Below, in pieces: positions 1-5,536 of a stretch of DNA of 7,518 bases (positions are counted from its first letter, which is position 1; every line of letters starts with the position of its first letter). This DNA comes from Caldisericia bacterium (lineage in GTDB: Bacteria; Caldisericota; Caldisericia; UBA6126), in contig JAQVYZ010000042.1 of NCBI GenBank assembly GCA_028708485.1, positions 1-7,518 on the forward strand. The letters run 5' to 3'. The translations under genes and the position numbers were made by a program. The notes below the pieces were generated by a model, which was not told where the DNA came from, made no database searches, and was given only the letters and a program-made list of their open reading frames with translations.

Positions 1-492
1 AACACCCTTATTTTTATACGGATCAGGATTGCGGAGCTTTCTTATACTGGCAGAAACACTTCCAACAAGCTCTTTGTCAATCCCTTTTACCTCAATAATC
101 GTATCAGCGGGTAAATTAAATTGAATACCGGATACTACCGGAATTTCAATAGAATGAGAGTAACCGAGAGAGAGAGAGAGTTTCTTGGCATCTGCGATCG
201 CTCTATACCCTACCCCTTTCAGCTCCAATCTCTTTTGAAAACCGTTGGTTACGCCTTCAACCATATTTGCTAACAGAGCTCTGGTTAAACCATGTAACAT
301 TTTGATTGTTTTCTCTTCTGAAGTTCGTTTCACAATGACTTGACTGTCTTCAATCGTTAGCTGAATTCTTGGATCAAAGGCTCGATTCAGTTCACCTAAC
401 TTGCCTTTGACTGTGACGGTATTCGATTTTTCATTTATTTTTACATCCACACCACTGGGTATATTGATTGGTTTTCTTCCTACTTTTGACAT
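1..492 (-). CDS. rplF: 50S ribosomal protein L6, C-terminus cut by the window edge
   Basis: L6 binds 23S rRNA helix 97 near the sarcin-ricin loop, at the base of the factor-binding stalk of the 50S subunit. The minus-strand reading frame opens with MSKVGRKPINIPSGV (residues 1-15) and stays open for 164 codons to the window edge. Family hallmarks seen are VKGKLGEL (28-35), ELKGVGYRA (90-98), LSLGYSH (107-113) and DPYKNKGV (157-164), which precedes the last conserved stretch. Bacterial L6 is usually about 178-180 residues, so roughly 15 residues lie outside the window. The ATG at 492 has GGAG at 499-502 with a 6-base spacer, and 15 bases separate it from the rpsH stop. Odd points: a (CT)7 tract encodes Leu-Ser-Leu-Ser-Leu at 105-109, and the usual SHP after GY is SHS. 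Identity is secure. Confidence 0.97.
   Translation of the reverse strand, partial: MSKVGRKPINIPSGVDVKINEKSNTVTVKGKLGELNRAFDPRIQLTIEDSQVIVKRTSEEKTIKMLHGLTRALLANMVEGVTNGFQKRLELKGVGYRAIADAKKLSLSLGYSHSIEIPVVSGIQFNLPADTIIEVKGIDKELVGSVSASIRKLRNPDPYKNKGV
166..180 (+). repeat. (GA)7G dinucleotide tract inside rplF
   Basis: The plus strand reads GAGAGAGAGAGAGAG; the coding strand has the complementary CT run, encoding Leu-Ser-Leu-Ser-Leu at L6 residues 105-109. The residues fit the conserved L6 strand before GYSH, so the repeat is in frame and compatible with function. Confidence 0.95.
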
Positions 493-507
493 TTCTATCT
501 CCTCTTC

Positions 508-906
508 TTACCAGACATTACACAAAATTTCGCCACCGATATTCAGTTTGCGAGCTTTCTTATCGGTCATTACACCCTGCGAAGTAGATACAATAGCAAT
601 ACCTACCCCTCGTTTAATCTTAGGGATATCTCCACATGAAGAATAAATTCGTAATGAGGATTTTGAAACACGCCTTATATCTCGAATAGCTTTTTCTCGA
701 TCTCGCGTTATTTTCAGGTGTACTTTCACCTTTTCTCTGGCACCATCGGCAACAACCTGATAATCATTGATAAATCCTTCCTCTTTCAAGATTCTGACTG
801 TTTCTTTGATTAATCGGTTGCCAGGTACTTCAAATATTGGATTCAGTATTTGATTTGCATTCTTTAAGCAGCTAATAAAATTTGAGTATAAATCACATGT
901 TACCAT
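508..906 (-). CDS. rpsH: 30S ribosomal protein S8, with a divergent N-terminus
   Basis: S8 is a primary 16S rRNA binder of the 30S platform; in E. coli it also represses the spc operon. The product is 132 residues, the normal length. The C-terminal half is canonical: GVGIAIVSTSQGVMTD (100-115), then ARKLNIGGEILCNVW (118-132). The N-terminus reads MVTCDLYSNFISCLKNAN where most bacteria have a near-invariant TDPIADMLTRIRNAN-like helix, and SKSSLRIY (81-88) replaces the usual SKPGxRxY. Two adjacent ATGs exist (909 and 906). I chose 906 because GGAGG at 913-917 then has a 6-base spacer rather than 3, and because the resulting N-terminus fits the family length. The rpsZ stop is 12 bases upstream. 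The frame is open throughout and the core motif intact, so the gene looks functional. Confidence 0.95.
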   Translation of the reverse strand: MVTCDLYSNFISCLKNANQILNPIFEVPGNRLIKETVRILKEEGFINDYQVVADGAREKVKVHLKITRDREKAIRDIRRVSKSSLRIYSSCGDIPKIKRGVGIAIVSTSQGVMTDKKARKLNIGGEILCNVW

Positions 907-912
907 CATAAT

Positions 913-917
913 CCTCC
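913..917 (-). promoter_or_regulatory. Shine-Dalgarno of rpsH, deciding between two ATGs
   Basis: GGAGG on the minus strand lies 6 bases before the ATG at 906 but only 3 before the ATG at 909. The 6-base spacing matches the other genes of the cluster (rplF, rplB, rpsS, rplP, rplE), so 906 is the more likely start. The difference is one Met. Confidence 0.75.
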
Positions 918-918
918 A

Positions 919-1104
919 TCACCAACTAGCTTTCTTCAATCCAGGTATTTTGCCTTCCAATGCATACTTTCGAAGACACAACCGGCATAAACCGAAATGG
1001 CGGTAATATGCATGTGGCCTTCCGCAGATTTTGCAGCGATTATGCTGCCTAGTCGAAAATTTCGGTGTTCGTTTGGATTTGTTAATTAACGCTAATCGAG
1101 CCAT
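919..1104 (-). CDS. rpsZ: 30S ribosomal protein S14, zinc-binding type Z
   Basis: S14 sits in the 30S head beside S3, S10 and S19 and contacts 16S helices near the A site. At 61 residues this is the short, zinc-dependent form (often named rpsN type Z) rather than the roughly 100-residue zinc-free form. The zinc ligands are visible as Cys24-x2-Cys27 and Cys40-x2-Cys43, within NRCKICGRPHAYYRHFGLCRL, and the C-terminus KIPGLKKASW is canonical. The usual RELA after the second Cys pair is RKYA here. AAGGAG at 1110-1115 with a 5-base spacer supports the ATG at 1104. It stands 13 bases after rplE and ends with TGA. S14 between L5 and S8 is the standard spc-operon position. Confidence 0.97.
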   Translation of the reverse strand: MARLALINKSKRTPKFSTRQHNRCKICGRPHAYYRHFGLCRLCLRKYALEGKIPGLKKASW

Positions 1105-1117
1105 ATTTTCTCCTTAC

Positions 1118-1744
1118 TTATTTTCTGAATGGAAACCCAAAAGCTTCAAGTAAGGCTTTTGCGCTCTCATCATTTTTTGCTGTAGTAATAATGGATACAT
1201 TCATACCCCTGACTTTGTCGACTTTGTTGTAATCAATCTCTGGAAAGATCAATTGTTCTTTTAAGCCAAAGGTGTAATTGCCTCTACCGTCAAAAGAGTT
1301 CGGATTCAGTCCTTTAAAGTCACGGATTCTTGGTAAAGCAACATCAATCAACTTTTCAAGAAACGCATACATACGTACACCGCGGAGTGTAATCATCGCC
1401 CCAATAGGTTGTCCTTTACGTAATTTAAAATTCGCAATGGACTTGGTTGCTCTACGGATTAATGGTTTCTGGTGAGTAATCAGGAAAAGCTCTTCCATCG
1501 TTTTGTCCAATACTTTGATATCCAGGGTAGCTTCTCCAACACCTCTATTGACAACAATTTTAGAGATTTTAGGAACTTCCATGACATTATGAAAGCTGAA
1601 CTGCTTTTTCAGAGCCTTGATAATATCTTGCTGGTATTTACCACCAAGCTTGGATTGAATATCTTTTCTGGCAGTCTCTATTTTAATAGCACTTGTTTCT
1701 TTTGCCTTAGCCTTTGGCGCTTTCGTTACTTTTTGCTCAGCCAT
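1118..1744 (-). CDS. rplE: 50S ribosomal protein L5, with a basic N-terminal extension
   Basis: L5 binds 5S rRNA, forms part of the central protuberance and contacts P-site tRNA and S13. The product is 208 residues against a usual length of about 180. The L5 core starts near residue 36 (KYQQDI) and carries VPKISKIVVNRGVGEA (57-72), TLRGVRMYAFLEKLI (119-133), the block RDFKGLNPNSFDGRGNY (141-157) and KEQLIFPEIDYNKVD (162-176). The first 30 or so residues (MAEQKVTKAPKAKAKE and following) are a Lys/Ala-rich extension not usual in bacterial L5. The ATG at 1744 has AAGGAG at 1751-1756 with a 6-base spacer just after the rplX stop, and no in-frame ATG lies closer to the core, so the extension is probably translated. 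Confidence 0.96.
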   Translation of the reverse strand: MAEQKVTKAPKAKAKETSAIKIETARKDIQSKLGGKYQQDIIKALKKQFSFHNVMEVPKISKIVVNRGVGEATLDIKVLDKTMEELFLITHQKPLIRRATKSIANFKLRKGQPIGAMITLRGVRMYAFLEKLIDVALPRIRDFKGLNPNSFDGRGNYTFGLKEQLIFPEIDYNKVDKVRGMNVSIITTAKNDESAKALLEAFGFPFRK

Positions 1745-1754
1745 GGTTATCTCC

Positions 1755-2078
1755 TTAATTCTTATCGATCAGTTCGCCGCATTTTTTGCACGTACGAGCT
1801 AATTTCCCGTCAGCCATACGTTTTTTTCCAAGTCTGGCTGGTTGACTGCAAGTGGGGCAAACTATCATTAATTTACTGACAAAAATGGGTAACTCTTTAT
1901 CTATAATGCCTCCCTGGGGCATTTTTTGATTAGGGCGTAAGTTCTTTTTATATACATTCACACCTTCCACAATCGCTCTGGGAAGAATCCCTTTTGTTAC
2001 CATTTTAACAACCTTGCCCTTTTTGCCTTTATCTTTTCCACATAATACAATAACGGTATCATCTTTTCTAATTTTCAT
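1755..2078 (-). CDS. rplX: 50S ribosomal protein L24, with a C-terminal zinc ribbon
   Basis: L24 is an assembly-initiator protein that binds the 5' region of 23S rRNA and lies near the exit tunnel. The product is 107 residues. The KOW motif is at the N-terminus (DDTVIVLCGKDKGKKGKVVK, 6-25), followed by GVNVYKKNLRPNQ (39-51) and an I-x-x-K-E-L-P-I segment. The C-terminus has Cys74-x2-Cys77 and Cys97-x2-Cys100, a four-cysteine zinc ribbon found in a subset of bacterial L24 proteins and absent from E. coli L24. The start at 2078 is 3 bases after the rplN stop, with its SD-like GAGGTGG inside the last rplN codons, which points to coupled translation. Confidence 0.96.
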   Translation of the reverse strand: MKIRKDDTVIVLCGKDKGKKGKVVKMVTKGILPRAIVEGVNVYKKNLRPNQKMPQGGIIDKELPIFVSKLMIVCPTCSQPARLGKKRMADGKLARTCKKCGELIDKN

Positions 2079-2081
2079 CGC

Positions 2082-2450
2082 TTACACCACCTCGGGAGCT
2101 AGAGAAATGATCTTCAAATAACCTTTCTCGCGCAATTCTCTGCAAACAGGACCAAATATTCGGGTTCCTTTCGGATTCCCATCTGCATCAATAATGACTG
2201 CAGCGTTGGTATCAAATCGAACAATGCTCCCATCCGGTCTTCTGATCGGAAAATGAGTTCTAACGATAACGGCTTTCTCAACTGTTCCTTTTTTGATGGC
2301 TGATTTAGGAATAGCCTGCTTAATAGTAACAATGATTTTATCTCCAACAAATCCATACTTTCTATTGGAGCTGCCCATAACACGAATAACTGATACTTCT
2401 TTTGCTCCTGAATTATCTGCAACTTTTAATCTTGAATAGATTTGTACCAT
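2082..2450 (-). CDS. rplN: 50S ribosomal protein L14
   Basis: L14 binds 23S rRNA, helps form intersubunit bridges with the 30S, and is the docking site of the silencing factor RsfS in bacteria. The product is 122 residues, the exact family length. Motifs seen are LKVADNSGAKEVSVI (8-22), GDKIIVTIKQA (36-46), KAVIVRT (59-65), RRPDGSIVRFDTNAAVII (70-87), GTRIFGPVCRELR (95-107) and the C-terminus KIISLAPEVV. Cys103 stands where Ala or Thr is usual. The ATG at 2450 has AAGGAG at 2460-2465 with a 9-base spacer. The 27-base gap before it is the longest in the window and marks the boundary between the S10-like and spc-like halves. Confidence 0.98.
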   Translation of the reverse strand: MVQIYSRLKVADNSGAKEVSVIRVMGSSNRKYGFVGDKIIVTIKQAIPKSAIKKGTVEKAVIVRTHFPIRRPDGSIVRFDTNAAVIIDADGNPKGTRIFGPVCRELREKGYLKIISLAPEVV

Positions 2451-2477
2451 TTCTGTTCACTCCTTTCTTTCTGTTTT
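2451..2477. other. rpsQ-rplN spacer, longest gap in the cluster
   Basis: These 27 bases lie where E. coli separates the S10 and spc operons with a promoter and S8-repressor leader. On the minus strand the spacer is purine-rich and holds the rplN SD (AAGGAG at 2460-2465). No hairpin terminator is visible, and the spacer alone is too short for a full -35/-10 promoter plus leader. The two halves are therefore probably one transcript. Confidence 0.6.
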
Positions 2478-2735
2478 TTAGATTTCTGAATTAACGATTT
2501 CAATAATTTTCCAACAAGTTGTTTTGCTGTAAGGTTTGCTCTCAATGATTTTAACAATATTACCAAGTTTTGACTTATTCTCTTCATCATAAGCGTGGTA
2601 TTTTCTTGTTTTATTCACAAATTTTCGATAAAGAGGATGTCCGATAACACGAATTTTCTCTTCTATCACACGGAAATTTGCATTTTTGTCACTTATTACT
2701 TTACCGGTAACAATTTTTTTATTTATTTCACTCAT
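2478..2735 (-). CDS. rpsQ: 30S ribosomal protein S17, divergent
   Basis: S17 is an OB-fold primary 16S rRNA binder at the bottom of the 30S body. The product is 85 residues, a normal length. It is recognised by GKVISDK (11-17), GHPLYRK (32-38), a K-x-x-A-Y-D-E-x-N stretch (45-53), and the C-terminal ESKPYSKTTCWKIIEIV (65-81), which aligns with the usual ETRPLSKxKRWxxxEI. Normally conserved residues differ: SDKMxKTxVV has become SDKNANFRVI, and the basic pair before the Trp is Thr-Cys. The ATG at 2735 overlaps the rpmC stop in the sequence ATGA (4 bases). The nearest SD-like AGGGAG (2747-2752) is 11 bases away, so initiation probably depends on coupling to rpmC. The position between L29 and L14 confirms the call. 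Confidence 0.94.
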   Translation of the reverse strand: MSEINKKIVTGKVISDKNANFRVIEEKIRVIGHPLYRKFVNKTRKYHAYDEENKSKLGNIVKIIESKPYSKTTCWKIIEIVNSEI

Positions 2736-2923
2736 GATGGTCTTTTCTCCCTAATCAAAGTTTCCATGCGACGGATATCTCTGCGAGTATTCCTCATATC
2801 AATTGGTTTCTCAACTTGCTTTAAAAGCATTTTGAAACGAATCATAAAAAGCTCTTTTTTCAGGTCTTTCACCTTTTTTTCCATCTCTTCTACGGAAAGC
2901 TCTTTTATTTTATATAATTTCAT
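2732..2923 (-). CDS. rpmC: 50S ribosomal protein L29
   Basis: L29 is a small two-helix protein beside L23 at the exit-tunnel opening, where it helps form the docking area for trigger factor and SRP. The product is 63 residues, typical in length, and highly charged. The family pattern is clear: KIKELSVEEMEKKVKDLKKE (5-24), then LFMIRFK (25-31), then RNTRRDIRRMETLIRE (44-59), matching the usual LRFQ and VRRDIARIxTxLRE positions. The start ATG overlaps the rplP stop by one base (TAATG). AGGAGG at 2931-2936, inside the last rplP codons, is 7 bases upstream. It ends with TGA overlapping the rpsQ start. Confidence 0.96.
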   Translation of the reverse strand: MKLYKIKELSVEEMEKKVKDLKKELFMIRFKMLLKQVEKPIDMRNTRRDIRRMETLIREKRPS

Positions 2924-3345
2924 TACACTTCCTCCTGAGCCTTTCTGGTGAGTAGTTTGATCCTCATGGGTAATTTTGCGCTGACTAACTCGGTAATTCT
3001 CTGAGCAGTCGCTTCATCAACCCCGGTAAATTCAAACATAACTCTGCCAGTTAATACAACAGCAATCCAATGATCTACATCACCTTTTCCGCTTCCCATT
3101 CTGGTTTCTGCAGGTTTTTTAGTGATGGGCTTATCCGGAAAAATCCGAATCCAGAATTTGCCTGTCTTAGAAACATGCTGAGTAATGACGATACGACTGG
3201 CTTCGATCTGTCTGCTGGTAATCCAATGTGGTTCCAGAGCCTGGATACCGAAATCCCCAAACGATACTTTTGAGCCACGATAGGCTAATCCATGCATATT
3301 TCCTTTAAATTGTTTTCTGTGTTTAACTCTTTCTGGTAATAACAT
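2923..3345 (-). CDS. rplP: 50S ribosomal protein L16
   Basis: L16 lies next to the peptidyl-transferase centre and helps position A-site tRNA; it joins late in 50S assembly. The product is 140 residues, the usual length. Motifs are MLLPERVKHRKQFKG (1-15), FGIQALEPHWITSRQIEASR (32-51), GKFWIRIFPDKPITKKPAET (62-81), MGSGKGDVDHWIAVV (83-97) and GRVMFEFTGV (100-109). The GSGKG loop has Ser where Lys or Gly is common. The ATG at 3345 follows the rpsC stop by 2 bases, with GGAGG (3352-3356) provided by the final rpsC glycine codons. The last codons (QEEV) in turn hold the SD of rpmC. Confidence 0.98.
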   Translation of the reverse strand: MLLPERVKHRKQFKGNMHGLAYRGSKVSFGDFGIQALEPHWITSRQIEASRIVITQHVSKTGKFWIRIFPDKPITKKPAETRMGSGKGDVDHWIAVVLTGRVMFEFTGVDEATAQRITELVSAKLPMRIKLLTRKAQEEV

Positions 3346-3347
3346 TT

Positions 3348-4022
3348 CTATCCTCCGTACTCAGCGCTGAGATTTGGCATATTTGTGGCGTCTGTTAAGA
3401 CATCCCCGGTATAGATCCAAACTTTAATACCGATACAACCAAATTTGGTGTGAGCATCGGTATGATGGTAATCAATCTTAGCCCGAATCGTGTGTAACGG
3501 TAAACGACCCTCCCGAAACCATTCTCTTCTGGCTATCTCGGCCCCGTTTAATCTACCTGCGCAAGCAACTTTGACACCAAGGGCGCCGTTTTTCATCACT
3601 TTGAAGATCGCTTGTTTCATAGCACGCTTAAAAGGCATTCTTTTTTCAATCTGCATCGCAACAGATTCAGCAACTAACTTTGCGCTTATCTCGGGCTTGT
3701 TCACTTCGATCACTTCAATCTTTGGTACGCTTTGTTCCACAATTTTCTCAAATCTGCGTTTGAGCTGTTCAATATTGGAACCGTGTTTACCGATCAAAAT
3801 ACCCGGTCTTGCAGTATATAGACGCACCCTGACTTCATTTCCCCGTCTTTCAATTTCAGACTTGGATAAAGCAACATCTTTACCAATACTATCTAACTCT
3901 TTACGTATCTTAAGGTCTTCAATTAAATACTTGTAGTAATGTTTTGGTTCTGCATACCAATGGCTCTGCCAATCATAAATGACGCCTAACCTAAAACCAA
4001 AAGGATGAACTTTTTGACCCAT
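3348..4022 (-). CDS. rpsC: 30S ribosomal protein S3
   Basis: S3 forms the mRNA entry channel on the 30S head with S4 and S5 and contributes to the ribosomal helicase activity. From the ATG at 4022 the product is 224 residues and starts with the family hallmark MGQKVHPFGFRLG. A type II KH domain follows, with ARPGILIGKHGSNI (71-84, GxxG loop at 78-81). The C-terminal domain shows GRLNGAEIARREWFREGR (156-173), LPLHTIRAKIDY (174-185) and GCIGIKVWIYTGD (195-207). An upstream in-frame ATG at 4085 would add 21 residues inside rplV; it is rejected because AAGGAG (4030-4035) is 7 bases before 4022. One base separates it from the rplV stop. The final GGA GGA codons serve as the rplP SD. Confidence 0.98.
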   Translation of the reverse strand: MGQKVHPFGFRLGVIYDWQSHWYAEPKHYYKYLIEDLKIRKELDSIGKDVALSKSEIERRGNEVRVRLYTARPGILIGKHGSNIEQLKRRFEKIVEQSVPKIEVIEVNKPEISAKLVAESVAMQIEKRMPFKRAMKQAIFKVMKNGALGVKVACAGRLNGAEIARREWFREGRLPLHTIRAKIDYHHTDAHTKFGCIGIKVWIYTGDVLTDATNMPNLSAEYGG

Positions 4023-4023
4023 A

Positions 4024-4362
4024 TTATTTCTCCTTCTCGCTGACATAAATGGTGATATGAGACGTTCTTTTCTTAATAATATCACCTCTACCTTGAGCTC
4101 TTGCCATAACCCTACGATAAGGAGTGCCCTGATCTACCAGAACTCTGGAAATATACAGGTTATTCTCATTCATTTGATAGTTATGCGTAGCGATGGCCAC
4201 TGAAGACTTCAAGACATCGAACATGATCCTGGCGCTCTTTTGAGGCAAGGCTTCCAGAATAGCATACGCAGTTTCAATATCTTTTCTGCGGATTAAAACT
4301 GCTACCTTCCTTGCCCTAAATGGCGTTATTCTAGTATGTTTTAGTTTTGCATAAGCTTCCAT
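4024..4362 (-). CDS. rplV: 50S ribosomal protein L22
   Basis: L22 has a globular domain on the 50S surface and a long beta-hairpin that lines the exit tunnel opposite L4, near the macrolide site. The product is 112 residues, normal in length. Motifs are MEAYAKLKHTRITPFRARKV (1-20), the helix around LKSSVAIATHN (51-61), and the hairpin and end segment YRRVMARAQGRGDIIKKRT (82-100) with SHITIYV (101-107). The usual SPRKAR near residue 13 is TPFRAR. The ATG at 4362 follows the rpsS stop by 10 bases. The SD is a G-run, AAGGGG at 4369-4374, with a 6-base spacer. Its neighbours S19 and S3 confirm identity. Confidence 0.97.
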   Translation of the reverse strand: MEAYAKLKHTRITPFRARKVAVLIRRKDIETAYAILEALPQKSARIMFDVLKSSVAIATHNYQMNENNLYISRVLVDQGTPYRRVMARAQGRGDIIKKRTSHITIYVSEKEK

Positions 4363-4372
4363 ATACTTCCCC

Positions 4373-4672
4373 TTACGTTAAAGATGTAGAGCGTTCAGTT
4401 GGTCTGTTATGAGACCTAAAATTCCTGGTAATTGCAAATTCTCCAAGTTTATGACCAACCATCGCGTCATTAATATAAATAGGCACATGTGTTTTTCCGT
4501 TGTGGATAGCAATGGTTAAACCAACCATTTCCATGGTAATGGTTGAGGAACGATACCATGTCTTGATGATTTTCTTATCGCCCGTGTCTTTCATCTTCTG
4601 TATTTTCGCCAATAATCTTGGATTGGTGTATCCAATTTTTACTTCGGGTTGATTATTATCTTGTTTTTTCAA
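4373..4672 (-). CDS. rpsS: 30S ribosomal protein S19, TTG start, atypical N-terminus
   Basis: S19 sits in the 30S head with S13, near the A-site finger and the inter-subunit bridges. The core is clear: KKIIKTWYRSSTI (33-45), MVGLTIAIHNGKTHVPIYI (49-67) and MVGHKLGEFAITRNFRSH (71-88). The product is 99 residues against the usual 88-95. The usual start, RSxKKGPFxDxxLLKKV, is missing: residues 1-22 read MKKQDNNQPEVKIGYTNPRLLA, and only the LLxKIxKM helix aligns. WSRRSTI is WYRSSTI, and FAPTRTFRGH is FAITRNFRSH. The start is TTG at 4672, placed 6 bases after a perfect AGGAGG (4679-4684). No in-frame ATG occurs before residue 27, so TTG is the best choice. The gene lies 11 bases after rplB. Confidence 0.93.
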   Translation of the reverse strand: MKKQDNNQPEVKIGYTNPRLLAKIQKMKDTGDKKIIKTWYRSSTITMEMVGLTIAIHNGKTHVPIYINDAMVGHKLGEFAITRNFRSHNRPTERSTSLT

Positions 4673-4678
4673 AATCTA

Positions 4679-4684
4679 CCTCCT
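4679..4684 (-). promoter_or_regulatory. Shine-Dalgarno fixing the TTG start of rpsS
   Basis: Directly after the first bases of the rplB stop (TAAGGAGGT on the minus strand) lies a complete AGGAGG, 6 bases before TTG at 4672. The strong site with standard spacing supports TTG as the true start and may compensate for the weak codon. Confidence 0.85.
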
Positions 4685-5514
4685 TATTTCCGTCTCTTTA
4701 AGATTAATCTGCTTGATTTCTTCTTTTTATCACGTGTCTTGTAGCCAATAGCCGGTTTTCCCCAAGGAGTTAATGGTCCAGGATGCCCAACAGGCGCTCT
4801 TCCTTCGCCACCACCATGAGGATGGTCACATGGATTCATGGCAGCCCCACGGACACGGGGTCGCAATCCCATGTTTCTGGACCTTCCTGCTTTGGCAAGA
4901 ACGACATTCTCATGATCCAGATTGCCAATTTGCCCAACTGTAGCTTTGCATTCTAATGGAATGTACCTTACTTCCATGGAAGGGAGACGGACATGAGCAT
5001 ATTTTTCATCTTTTGCCATAATCTGGGCGCTGGCTCCGGCTGTTCTGACAAGAACGCCACCGCAACCGGCCACCATTTCGATATTATGAACAATAGTACC
5101 GGTAGGCATGCTTTTCAGAGTCAAGCAGTTGCCGGGCAAAATATCGGCTGTTTCTGAGGAGATGACTTGCTGGTTCACAGCTAAGCCTTCCGGCGCTAAA
5201 ATATAGCGTTTTTCTCCGTCAAGATAATGCAGTAAAGCAATTAAGGCTGATCTGTTCGGATCGTATTCGATGGAAGCCACTTTAGCAGGAATGTCGATCT
5301 TGTTTCTTTTAAAGTCAATCAAACGATACTGCTGTTTGGATCCGCCGCCGATATAGCGCATTGTAATTTTACCCTGGCTATTTCTTCCACCGCTTTTTCG
5401 GATTCCTTTTGTCAAGCCTTTCTGGGGATTGTTCGAATTGGTGGTTGTCTTTCGGACTAAAGACATCCTTCCCCTGGAGCCTGGTGACGTTGGTTTATAT
5501 TTTTTTAATCCCAT
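4684..5514 (-). CDS. rplB: 50S ribosomal protein L2
   Basis: L2 binds 23S domain IV, supports the peptidyl-transferase centre and is needed for subunit association. The product is 276 residues, the normal length. Motifs in order are KKYKPTSPGSRGR (4-16), SGGRNSQGKITMRYIGGGSK (41-60), EYDPNRSALIALL (83-95), RYILAPEGL (103-111), AGCGGVLVRTAGASAQ (149-164), and RGAAMNPCDHPHGGGEGR (222-239). His231 aligns with the functionally important His229 of E. coli L2. The segment after it, APVGHPGPLTPWGKPAIGYK, is the longer form seen in many phyla. Cys229 replaces the usual Val of NPVDHPHG. AGAGAGG (5521-5527) lies 6 bases before the ATG; 22 bases separate it from rplW. Confidence 0.98.
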   Translation of the reverse strand: MGLKKYKPTSPGSRGRMSLVRKTTTNSNNPQKGLTKGIRKSGGRNSQGKITMRYIGGGSKQQYRLIDFKRNKIDIPAKVASIEYDPNRSALIALLHYLDGEKRYILAPEGLAVNQQVISSETADILPGNCLTLKSMPTGTIVHNIEMVAGCGGVLVRTAGASAQIMAKDEKYAHVRLPSMEVRYIPLECKATVGQIGNLDHENVVLAKAGRSRNMGLRPRVRGAAMNPCDHPHGGGEGRAPVGHPGPLTPWGKPAIGYKTRDKKKKSSRLILKRRK

Positions 5515-5536
5515 GATTTTCCTCTCTTTACGTTTC

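Noticed and set aside
2114..2422. Minus-strand open frame of 102 codons in another frame inside rplN
   Set aside because: It is a frame shadow; L14 in the other frame has full family motifs, correct length and an SD.
2451..2477. Possible spc promoter between rpsQ and rplN
   Set aside because: The 27 bases show an SD but no recognisable -35/-10 pair or hairpin, and the gap is too short for a leader.
3490..3936. Plus-strand open frame of about 148 codons opposite rpsC
   Set aside because: It lies entirely antisense to a clearly conserved S3 gene, its translation resembles no family, and no SD precedes it.
4023..4085. N-terminal extension of S3 from ATG 4085
   Set aside because: It overlaps rplV, and the S3 hallmark MGQKVHP begins at 4022 with a good SD 7 bases before it.
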